From an uncultured Mucispirillum sp. (GTDB lineage Bacteria > Chrysiogenota > Deferribacteres > Deferribacterales > Mucispirillaceae), in contig CAMEZN010000129.1 of the NCBI GenBank assembly GCA_945947845.1, forward strand, positions 1 to 5,779: DNA of 5,779 nt, in the 5' to 3' direction. The notes under the pieces are model-generated. The model was not told the origin of the DNA, searched no databases, and saw only the letters and a program-made list of their open reading frames with translations. The translations under genes and the position numbers were made by a program. Position 1 is the stretch's first letter. Every line of letters starts with the position of its first letter. This document shows, piece by piece, positions 1-4,827 of the stretch.

Positions 1-41
1 TATATATATTAGAACAGTATAATAAATATCATGGTGGAGTA

Positions 42-629
42 ATGTCTAGACATATTGAAACAATAATTCAAATTGTTGGTTGGTTTCTAAAACTAAATAA
101 TAACAGTATGAATTATACCAAATTAATAAAATTAATGTATATTGCAGACAAACAAGCATTAGAATGCTACAATTACTCTATTAGTAATGATGATATTTTT
201 TCTATGAAAAATGGTCCTGTATTATCTAATACATATGATTTAATAAAACATACTGGTGAGAATGTAAATATTCCAGGACTTAAAGAATGGAATAAATATT
301 TTACAAAAACTGGCTATGAACTTTCTTTTATAGAAAGTAACAAATATGAAGTTGATAAGATTTTATCTGATGATGTTTTATGGTTGTCAGATGCAGATAT
401 AGAGATAATTGAAGAAGTATATAAGCAGTATAAAGATTATATATATTCAGATATAATTAATTTAATGCATGATGAGGCACAATTTCCTGAAATAAAATGG
501 AAACAAGCTGAGATATATTCAACAGGCATTCCCATAGATTTTATCACTTTAATGAAATCACTAAACAAAAGCAATGATACTATAAAAGAATTTTTACAAA
601 TGAGTGGGCGAAGTATAACTAATAATTAA
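42..629 (+). CDS. Panacea/SocA-like (DUF4065) domain protein, probable antitoxin-type
   Basis: The 195-aa product matches the Panacea (DUF4065, SocA-like) pattern. A short helix leads into N24-Y-T-K-L-I-K-L-M-Y-I-A-D36, the usual 'KLxKLxYxAD' signature. S54-M-K-N-G-P-V60 corresponds to the conserved 'xxYGPV' turn. A later helical part around residues 115-155 has LSDADIEIIEEVY and an LMHDE segment followed by W153, as in the family. Panacea proteins are known as antitoxin modules paired with diverse toxins, and SocA of Caulobacter is a proteolytic adaptor for its toxin SocB. No toxin is visible downstream, where the next genes converge, so a partner would lie upstream outside the window. The ATG at 42 is preceded by GGTGGAG (33-39), which is only 2 nt away and so unusually close. 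The reading frame stays open to the left edge without another ATG, so the protein may begin further upstream. Family call fairly sure; antitoxin role inferred. Confidence 0.8.
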   Translation: MSRHIETIIQIVGWFLKLNNNSMNYTKLIKLMYIADKQALECYNYSISNDDIFSMKNGPVLSNTYDLIKHTGENVNIPGLKEWNKYFTKTGYELSFIESNKYEVDKILSDDVLWLSDADIEIIEEVYKQYKDYIYSDIINLMHDEAQFPEIKWKQAEIYSTGIPIDFITLMKSLNKSNDTIKEFLQMSGRSITNN

Positions 630-654
630 GTTTTGAAGCCACAATATTGTAGTA

Positions 655-681
655 TATTAAATAAATATCCTTTATTTAATA
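655..681. repeat. AT-only perfect inverted repeat between convergent genes
   Basis: TATTAAATAAA (655-665) and TTTATTTAATA (671-681) are perfect 11-bp arms around a 5-nt loop, TATCC. The element lies between the stop of the Panacea gene (629) and the convergent 115-aa gene, and it contains that gene's TAA stop (672-674). It may act as a weak transcription end or mRNA 3' stabiliser. There is no long T-run on either side and the stem has no G-C pair, so a classical terminator is doubtful. Confidence 0.45.
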
Positions 682-1019
682 GATAATGCTTTTATATTAT
701 CACACTGTTCATCTATTTGTGAGCTTTTACAAGGATATGGATATATATATAGTGGATTAATTTGATTATCTTTAGTCTTTTCAAAAAATATTAAATAATC
801 TTTTCTCCATTTTTCTACTTGTTTTTTTCTGTATATATATATATTTTCATATTTTTTTGCTTTTGTTATTTTTTTATACTCACCTTCATTTGTTTCTTTA
901 CGAATAATATTATCTAGCACACGTTTAATTTCAATATCAAGTTTACTTTCTTTCATACAGCATTTCCAACTTTCTACCTTATTACCTATAACGCCATAAA
1001 ACTGTAAACTTTCTTCCAT
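672..1019 (-). CDS. Hypothetical protein, 115 aa, last gene of a three-gene operon
   Basis: I do not recognise this protein. It is Lys-rich and mostly helical in character, with a basic middle (about residues 48-73, with KKITKAKKYENIYIYRKK and EKWRKD) and an aromatic, proline-containing stretch near the C-terminus (NPLYIYPYPCKSS, about 88-100). There is a Cys pair at 20-21 and further Cys near 97 and 106, not arranged like a known zinc site. No signal peptide or membrane segment is seen. ATG at 1019 has AGGT (1026-1029) 6 nt upstream. It starts 13 nt after the stop of the preceding gene, so it is almost certainly cotranscribed with the 135-aa and 79-aa genes. Codon use and composition match the neighbours. 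Function unknown; the basic segment could bind nucleic acid, but that is a guess. Confidence 0.7.
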   Translation of the reverse strand: MEESLQFYGVIGNKVESWKCCMKESKLDIEIKRVLDNIIRKETNEGEYKKITKAKKYENIYIYRKKQVEKWRKDYLIFFEKTKDNQINPLYIYPYPCKSSQIDEQCDNIKALSIK

Positions 1020-1032
1020 TATATTACCTACA

Positions 1033-1440
1033 TCATATTAATATACTATTAATATCTTCTATTATGCTTCTATTTACTTTTATTATTTTATCTAATGTAT
1101 TTACAATAAAAAACTTGTTTTCTGTATTTATTTTATTATCATAAATATTATATCTTAAATCAATTATATCTGAAAATTCATCTTGCAGTTTAAAATATAA
1201 TGACAGTTCTTTTTCTTTAAATTTTTCTTTTCCTTTACCATTATTATAAATACTTAATAACCGTTTCATATTTCTATTATATTTGTAAACCTGTGTATAT
1301 ACTTCATCTTTTAATCTCATCTTCAGAAGTTCATTACAGAATTCTACTAACTTTTCACTTTCCGTAATTTCTATAAATTGATATCCTATGTCATCTGTTA
1401 TTGTATAAAAATTATTATTAATAGTAAAAGAATTAAACAT
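1033..1440 (-). CDS. Hypothetical protein, 135 aa, middle gene of a three-gene operon
   Basis: This gene is unrecognised. I start it at the internal ATG at 1440 (MFNSFTINN...) because AAGGTG (1447-1452) lies 6 nt upstream, the same ribosome-binding sequence used by the preceding gene. The longer reading from 1473 would overlap the preceding gene by 17 nt and has no comparable site. The 135-aa product opens with a beta-like segment (residues 1-25). It continues with charged helices at about 26-63 (LVEFCNELLKMRLKDEVYTQVYK region), a Lys/Glu-rich loop at about 67-79, and a C-terminal beta/alpha part (KFFIVNTLDKIIKVNRSIIEDI, about 109-130, split here only by description). No membrane segment or catalytic motif is evident. 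It begins 16 nt after the 79-aa gene and ends 13 nt before the 115-aa gene, an operon-like arrangement. Confidence 0.7.
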   Translation of the reverse strand: MFNSFTINNNFYTITDDIGYQFIEITESEKLVEFCNELLKMRLKDEVYTQVYKYNRNMKRLLSIYNNGKGKEKFKEKELSLYFKLQDEFSDIIDLRYNIYDNKINTENKFFIVNTLDKIIKVNRSIIEDINSILI

Positions 1441-1446
1441 GATATT

Positions 1447-1452
1447 CACCTT
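1447..1452 (-). promoter_or_regulatory. Ribosome-binding site that decides the start of the 135-aa gene
   Basis: On the reverse strand this reads AAGGTG, 6 nt before the ATG at 1440. The 79-aa gene uses an identical AAGGTG (1702-1707) 5 nt before its ATG. The site makes 1440 the likely start rather than the upstream in-frame ATG at 1473. Confidence 0.65.
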
Positions 1453-1456
1453 GATT

Positions 1457-1696
1457 TTATATTTCCACTGCAATTATAGGCTGCAACTTTGCTGAATATT
1501 TACTTGTTCCATCTTCCTGCACATCTTCTAACTTTACTAAATCTATTAATATATTTTTTATTTTTATTGTTGTGCCGTCTGCAAGTTTATATGTTGACCA
1601 TGTTTCATTTGTTTCTATAACTTCCTGTCTTATACCTGTTTTTTCTATAAATCCTTGTTCTGTTTTTACTTTGATTTTAATTTTTTGTTCTTCCAT
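1457..1696 (-). CDS. Hypothetical small protein, 79 aa, first gene of a three-gene operon
   Basis: The function of this small, probably all-beta protein is not known to me. After a charged, alternating N-terminus (residues 1-30, repeated Lys/Glu strands) comes the compact pattern W33-S-T-Y-K-L-A-D-G-T-T, then two hydrophobic strands (IKIKNILIDLVKLEDV) and a closing strand ending QPIIAVEI. I have a vague recollection of short bacterial hypothetical proteins with a similar 'TWxxYxLxDGTxIxxK...D.xGxxxYxxxxQxxIxV' layout, but I cannot attach a family name. No signal peptide or membrane segment is visible. ATG at 1696 follows AAGGTG (1702-1707). It is the first gene after a recognisable promoter and operator-like palindrome, so regulation of the whole operon probably acts here. 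Coding status is supported by the strong start site, the tight spacing to the next gene and normal composition. Confidence 0.7.
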   Translation of the reverse strand: MEEQKIKIKVKTEQGFIEKTGIRQEVIETNETWSTYKLADGTTIKIKNILIDLVKLEDVQEDGTSKYSAKLQPIIAVEI

Positions 1697-1739
1697 TACA
1701 GCACCTTTTTATGTTTTTTAGTTTTAATAAACCTTTATT

Positions 1740-1752
1740 GTATACTGTATAC
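1740..1752. promoter_or_regulatory. Operator-like palindrome GTATAC-T-GTATAC at the operon start
   Basis: Two GTATAC hexamers, each self-complementary, flank one central base to make a 13-bp palindrome. It sits just downstream of the predicted -10 box (1759-1764, reverse strand), covering the expected transcription start. This is where a repressor would block initiation. The cognate regulator is unknown; autoregulation by an operon product is one possibility. Confidence 0.4.
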
Positions 1753-1758
1753 TATTAA

Positions 1759-1785
1759 ACTATATTATGAAAATATCATTGTCAA
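1759..1785 (-). promoter_or_regulatory. Sigma70-type promoter for the three-gene operon
   Basis: On the reverse strand TTGACA (1780-1785, perfect -35) is followed after 15 nt by TATAGT (1759-1764, one mismatch to TATAAT). The spacer is shorter than the ideal 17 nt. An A/T tract upstream of the -35, including the 16-bp palindrome at 1794-1809, could act as an UP element. Transcription would start near 1752, about 55 nt before the ATG at 1696. Confidence 0.6.
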
Positions 1786-1820
1786 TTTAAAAATTTAAAA
1801 TATTTTAAAAATTTCTTTAT

Positions 1821-1909
1821 TTATTAATAACTTATTCTGTTTGTTATAACAAAAATATTTTTTACTATAACAAGTTATTTTCATTATTTAAAGTAATACT
1901 TTAAATAAT
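1821..1909. repeat. Cluster of palindromes and ATAAC/GTTAT half-sites in a gene-free region
   Basis: The 310-bp stretch 1697-2006 holds no gene. Besides the operon promoter it contains TTTGTTATAACAAA (1840-1853, 14-bp perfect palindrome) and ATAAC-AA-GTTAT (1867-1878). A wider pair AATAACTT (1826-1833)/AAGTTATT (1872-1879) encloses the first palindrome. TATAACAA recurs at 1845 and 1866, 21 bp apart, or two helical turns. Next comes a 27-bp palindrome at 1883-1909 with arms ATTATTTAAAGTA and TACTTTAAATAAT around one base. GTTAT also recurs at 1999 and 2006. The layout suggests a multi-site protein-binding region, but the A/T-richness makes chance palindromes more frequent. Confidence 0.5.
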
Positions 1910-1938
1910 TATAAAATTGTATTTATTATAGATTAAAC

Positions 1939-1964
1939 AAAAAAAGCTCCCCATATAAATAGCT
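1939..1964 (-). terminator. Weak terminator-like element after the GHKL-nuclease gene
   Basis: On the reverse strand an AGCT...AGCT hairpin (only 4 bp, 12-nt loop) is followed by seven T's (1939-1945). It lies about 40-60 nt past the stop of the large gene. The half near the T-run, GGGGAGCTTTTTTT, resembles the strong terminator at 5608-5633, but the other arm does not match. It may be a decayed terminator. Confidence 0.3.
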
Positions 1965-2006
1965 ATGTAAATAAAAACTATAAAAATATTATTAATAAGT
2001 TATAGG

Positions 2007-3980
2007 TTATAATTTATGATTATTTCTTATTATATCTAAAAAAACTTTATTTCTGCTATCTGCATCATTTATTAAGCTGTCATAATCCATTATATAAACC
2101 ATTGCATTAGTTGGTTCTGTATAATAGTCATAATATATCGGTTTTCCATTAGAAAAAAACTTTTTATATCTTGATTGTGCTTCTATGGCATTACAAACTT
2201 TATCATCTAATTCCATAATAATGTAACCCCATAATTGATTAATATTCTGCAAGTTTTGTCTAATTAACATCATATTTGTAGGAAGTTCTGTTATAGCAAT
2301 TGCTTTATTTCTTGTACCAATTCCTTTTAATTCTATAATAACAGCATCTCTATTGCTATCTTGTAGAGAATTACTATCTGGTTTTGAATAAAAAATAGCT
2401 ATATCTGGTTCTTTTCTTGCATCAAAATCTTCTGTCTCATCTTTTAATGCTTGTTTGATAGCTTTAATTGATTTATCGCTGGCAATATAATTAAATGTAG
2501 TAAACTTATCATCTAGCATCCAAATATTGTTATTATATAAATTAAAAGATTCACTTTCAAATCCTTGCTGTAATATTAAATTATGCAGAACTTTTTCTTC
2601 TACAACCTTATTACCTATAATTTTTTTAAAACTATCAATTATAGATTGTCTAAATAGTATATATTCTGCCAACTGCCTAGCCTGTATATCACTGATTTCA
2701 TCTGCTATTTTATCAAAATCTATTTCATCTATATTATTCTTTGATAGAAAATTCTTGATATTCTTTCTAATTTTACTTTTATCATCTTCATATCGTTTTA
2801 AAGAATTTTTTAATAAAAAATCTTGAGTAAGTATAACAGCCTTTTCCTGTTCTACATATTTGGATAAATATGGATATTCATTTTTTATATTTTCAATTAT
2901 TTCTTTATTTTGCATTGTAATATTAGGATATTTATTATAAATAATATTAGATACATTATTTAATATTTCTTTCTTTATATCTTGAATATCTATAAATTCT
3001 TCTGTTGTACCTCTTGTTGGAAATTCAAAAGAACCTCTATCACCTTTTACATTATCATCAAAGTATGATGATTCTACCAAAACTATCATATGTCTATTAT
3101 CAGGCAATACAGATAAATTACTTTCTCTATCTTTTACAGATTGAACAGTCCTACCATTGGCACATAGAAATATATCTATATTACCATTGATTTCATCACT
3201 GATATAATAATACAAATTAAAATCTATCATATCATTATATGATGTTTTCATTTTAAATATTACTTTTTCTAATTCTGGAAGAGTATTAGAGTCTATCGAT
3301 TCTCTTTCATTGTCAATATTAATGGTGATATTAACACTCTTGTTCTTTTGTCTAAGCAAATGCAATTTAATTGCAAAATATTTTAATACATCATCTCTTA
3401 AGTTATTTAAATAATTTTTAATTTCATCCTTATCTATTAATGCATATTTTTCATATTGTTTTTTTATATTCATTAAAGTAATTGTTGTTTGGAGCAAATT
3501 TGTTGTATTATCTACTTGTTCTATAGCACTATCTCGATATGAAGTATTAAAATTAAAATGTATATATTTATCCTGTGTATAACTATTTATTTCTACATTT
3601 TCAAAAATTTTAAGCCATGTAAACCTTCCTACACCTTTACATCCTTCTTGTTGTTTATATTCTGTTCTATATGTATTAAACGATTTAATGTTTTCTGCAT
3701 TAAATCCAATCCCATTATCCTCCACTACAATATTATCTATTATAAAATCAGTACTATCTTGATTTATATGTTCTTCTATAGTATTAGATTGAATATTATT
3801 TCTTAAATTTATCTTAATTAATATATTAGTAGCTCCTGCCTCTATAGAATTACTAATACATTCGTACAAAGGTGTATTAAACGATATATTTTTCATATCT
3901 CTTATAATACCATTATAATTTATATCCATACAATCTGTTCCACTATATATTTTTTTATTTAACTTTATTATCTTTTCCAT
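2007..3980 (-). CDS. GHKL (HSP90/MORC-type) ATPase fused to a Shedu-like PD-(D/E)XK nuclease-type domain
   Basis: The 657-aa protein has an N-terminal GHKL ATPase. Its N-box is E40-C-I-S-N44-S-I-E-A, where E40 is the expected catalytic base and N44 the Mg-binding residue. The G1 box is D88-N-G-I-G-F93 and the G2 box G113-C-K-G-V-G-R-F120. An S5-like transducer follows, with the C273-A-N-G-R277 element seen in HSP90/MORC relatives. A long helical region spans about 330-480. The C-terminal part begins with W487-M-L-D-D-K and reaches E524-P-D526-I-A-I-F, then V547-I-I-E550-L-K552, the D...ExK core of PD-(D/E)XK nucleases. The 'WxLDDKFTxxxYIASDK...PDIAIF...ELK' order resembles DUF4263 (SduA of Shedu). 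The likely role is ATP-gated nucleic-acid cleavage in antiphage defence, which is an inference. The start at 3980 has only a weak GGA (3987-3989), but the N-terminus fits the family. No partner is cotranscribed; a membrane-protein gene diverges upstream. No frameshift or missing ATPase motif is seen. Confidence 0.8.
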   Translation of the reverse strand: MEKIIKLNKKIYSGTDCMDINYNGIIRDMKNISFNTPLYECISNSIEAGATNILIKINLRNNIQSNTIEEHINQDSTDFIIDNIVVEDNGIGFNAENIKSFNTYRTEYKQQEGCKGVGRFTWLKIFENVEINSYTQDKYIHFNFNTSYRDSAIEQVDNTTNLLQTTITLMNIKKQYEKYALIDKDEIKNYLNNLRDDVLKYFAIKLHLLRQKNKSVNITINIDNERESIDSNTLPELEKVIFKMKTSYNDMIDFNLYYYISDEINGNIDIFLCANGRTVQSVKDRESNLSVLPDNRHMIVLVESSYFDDNVKGDRGSFEFPTRGTTEEFIDIQDIKKEILNNVSNIIYNKYPNITMQNKEIIENIKNEYPYLSKYVEQEKAVILTQDFLLKNSLKRYEDDKSKIRKNIKNFLSKNNIDEIDFDKIADEISDIQARQLAEYILFRQSIIDSFKKIIGNKVVEEKVLHNLILQQGFESESFNLYNNNIWMLDDKFTTFNYIASDKSIKAIKQALKDETEDFDARKEPDIAIFYSKPDSNSLQDSNRDAVIIELKGIGTRNKAIAITELPTNMMLIRQNLQNINQLWGYIIMELDDKVCNAIEAQSRYKKFFSNGKPIYYDYYTEPTNAMVYIMDYDSLINDADSRNKVFLDIIRNNHKL

Positions 3981-4022
3981 AATTTGTCCATATATTATTT
4001 ATAAGTATATATTATTACATTG

Positions 4023-4089
4023 TTACATTTTGAAGCTTACCTTCACTATCAATAATTATAAATTATTGATAGTAAAAAGAAAAATGTAA
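4023..4089. repeat. Nested inverted repeats in the divergent intergenic region
   Basis: A perfect inverted repeat with 13-bp arms, ACTATCAATAATT (4045-4057) and AATTATTGATAGT (4061-4073), has a 3-nt centre. It is enclosed by an outer 9-bp pair, TTACATTTT (4023-4031) and AAAATGTAA (4081-4089). It lies between the divergent starts of the GHKL-nuclease gene (3980) and the small membrane-protein gene (4186), just upstream of the latter's -35 box. It could be an operator shared by both promoters or a cruciform/hairpin element. A long T-run is missing after the stem on both strands, so a terminator is unlikely. Confidence 0.6.
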
Positions 4090-4108
4090 ATTTTTTAAAA
4101 AATATTTG

Positions 4109-4138
4109 TTGACTTTTTTTGCAGTTTTAGACTATATT
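4109..4138 (+). promoter_or_regulatory. Sigma70-type promoter for the small membrane-protein gene
   Basis: TTGACT (4109-4114) and TATATT (4133-4138) are separated by 18 nt containing a T-run directly after the -35. The start of transcription would be near 4145, giving a leader of about 40 nt before the ATG at 4186. The 5' edge is 20 nt downstream of the outer inverted-repeat arm. Confidence 0.7.
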
Positions 4139-4185
4139 ATATATATGATAAGTGATGAACTTATTAAATAAAATTTGGAGAATTG

Positions 4186-4461
4186 ATGATGTTAGATACT
4201 ATATATAATTTTTTATTTACACCAATTATGTCTAAAGCGTTTATGGGTTTATTTTATGGAGTGAAACCTGTTAGTATTGCTATAATTTTTGCAGTTGTGT
4301 GTGTTTTTTTTATCGTAGCTGTAATTGTTTTAAATAGATTAGATAAAACTGCTTATTATAATAAAAAATTTGACGGAACTAAATTTAATAACAACGATAT
4401 TATGAAAGAGTCTGTTTTAACTAATCTTGATGTTACGAGCAGAGATACTTATTCTTTATAA
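4186..4461 (+). CDS. Small single-pass membrane protein, 91 aa, function unknown
   Basis: I do not recognise the family. The protein has a short amphipathic N-terminus (MMLDTIYNFLFTPIMSKAFMGLFYG, about 1-25; hydrophobic and aromatic). One clear transmembrane helix follows at about residues 29-50 (VSIAIIFAVVCVFFIVAVIVLN), then a polar tail of about 40 residues starting R51-L-D-K with basic residues close to the membrane (K54, K60, K61). By the positive-inside tendency the tail is more likely cytoplasmic. There is no signal-peptidase site or lipobox. GGAG (4177-4180) is followed by TTG-ATG-ATG; I choose the ATG at 4186 (5-nt spacing), though 4189 (8 nt) is equally possible. The gene has its own promoter and terminator and diverges from the GHKL-nuclease gene. 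A holin-like or membrane effector role is conceivable but not shown. Confidence 0.75.
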   Translation: MMLDTIYNFLFTPIMSKAFMGLFYGVKPVSIAIIFAVVCVFFIVAVIVLNRLDKTAYYNKKFDGTKFNNNDIMKESVLTNLDVTSRDTYSL

Positions 4462-4492
4462 TATATACTATAACAATTCATTTTCTAAATAT

Positions 4493-4526
4493 AAAAAAAT
4501 AGGGTTAGACAAATTATCTAGCCCTA
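4493..4526. terminator. Bidirectional intrinsic terminator between convergent genes
   Basis: TAGGGTTAGA (4500-4509) pairs with TCTAGCCCTA (4517-4526) across a 7-nt loop. On the forward transcript this gives 10 bp including one G-U pair, followed by a T-rich stretch. On the reverse transcript it has one A-C mismatch but is followed by seven T's (complement of 4493-4499). It ends the forward membrane-protein gene (stop 4461) and the reverse 80-aa ORF (stop 4545). Confidence 0.8.
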
Positions 4527-4544
4527 AATCTTATTTTATTTACC

Positions 4545-4787
4545 TTATCTGTATGTTTCTCTATCTCCTAAACTATTTAATATTTTACCATTACTAACAC
4601 CACTATCAAACCCATTTTCTATTGCATCTCTTATTTTTAATGCCGTAGTATCAAGTGAAACTTTATTGTGACCACTTTCTTGATGACTATACTTATTATT
4701 AATCCTTTCTCCTTCACTATAGCCTGCACCTGCACTTAATGGTCCAGCACCACCATTTTTATATAAATATAATATTAATTTATACAT
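4545..4787 (-). CDS. Hypothetical glycine-rich small protein, 80 aa (possible gene remnant)
   Basis: I do not recognise this ORF. After a short hydrophobic start (MYKLILYLYK) comes a Gly/Ala-rich linker (N11-G-G-A-G-P-L-S-A-G-A-G, to about 25). A polar half follows with one likely helix (TTALKIRDAIENGF, about 47-60) and an Arg-ending tail. Composition is protein-like and unlike a random AT-rich frame, and the ORF is followed by a good terminator (4493-4526). The start is odd. Its Shine-Dalgarno GGTGAG (4796-4801), 8 nt before the ATG, forms one arm of a terminator hairpin, and the ATG directly follows the terminator's T-run. It may be translated only from read-through transcripts of the BRO gene, or it may be the C-terminal remnant of a larger gene. 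No other start codon or separate promoter is evident. Confidence 0.5.
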   Translation of the reverse strand: MYKLILYLYKNGGAGPLSAGAGYSEGERINNKYSHQESGHNKVSLDTTALKIRDAIENGFDSGVSNGKILNSLGDRETYR

Positions 4788-4816
4788 AAAAAAAGCTCAC
4801 CATAATAGGTGTGCTT
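4788..4816 (-). terminator. Intrinsic terminator of the BRO gene, overlapping the next ribosome-binding site
   Basis: On the reverse strand AAGC-A-CACC (4808-4816) pairs with GGTG-A-GCTT (4793-4801) around a TATTAT loop. The stem is 4+4 bp with one A-A mismatch, and a run of seven T's (4788-4794) follows. It is 12 nt past the BRO stop (4828). The GGTGAG arm is also positioned as ribosome-binding site for the 80-aa ORF. Confidence 0.75.
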
Positions 4817-4827
4817 ATATTATAGAA

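Noticed and set aside
641..650. ACAATATTGT, a 10-bp palindrome after the Panacea gene.
   Set aside because: It is too short to be a terminator or a convincing operator, and no T-run or second site accompanies it.
1441..1473. N-terminal extension of the 135-aa gene from the ATG at 1473.
   Set aside because: It overlaps the preceding gene and lacks a ribosome-binding site, whereas the ATG at 1440 has AAGGTG at 6 nt.
1794..1809. TTTAAAATATTTTAAA, a 16-bp perfect palindrome.
   Set aside because: It is made only of A and T in a very AT-rich tract, where such palindromes arise easily. Its likely role is limited to an A/T-rich promoter upstream element.
1821..2012. CRISPR array or tandem-repeat locus in the gene-free gap.
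   Set aside because: The repeated elements are only 5-8 bp, irregularly spaced, and have no repeat-spacer periodicity.
2527..3806. Three forward-strand open frames (2527-2826, 3005-3190, 3558-3806) inside the large reverse gene.
   Set aside because: They are antisense to a gene with clear domain motifs, encode low-complexity Leu/Ile/Tyr/Ser-rich strings typical of the complement of AT-rich coding DNA, and have no convincing ribosome-binding sites.
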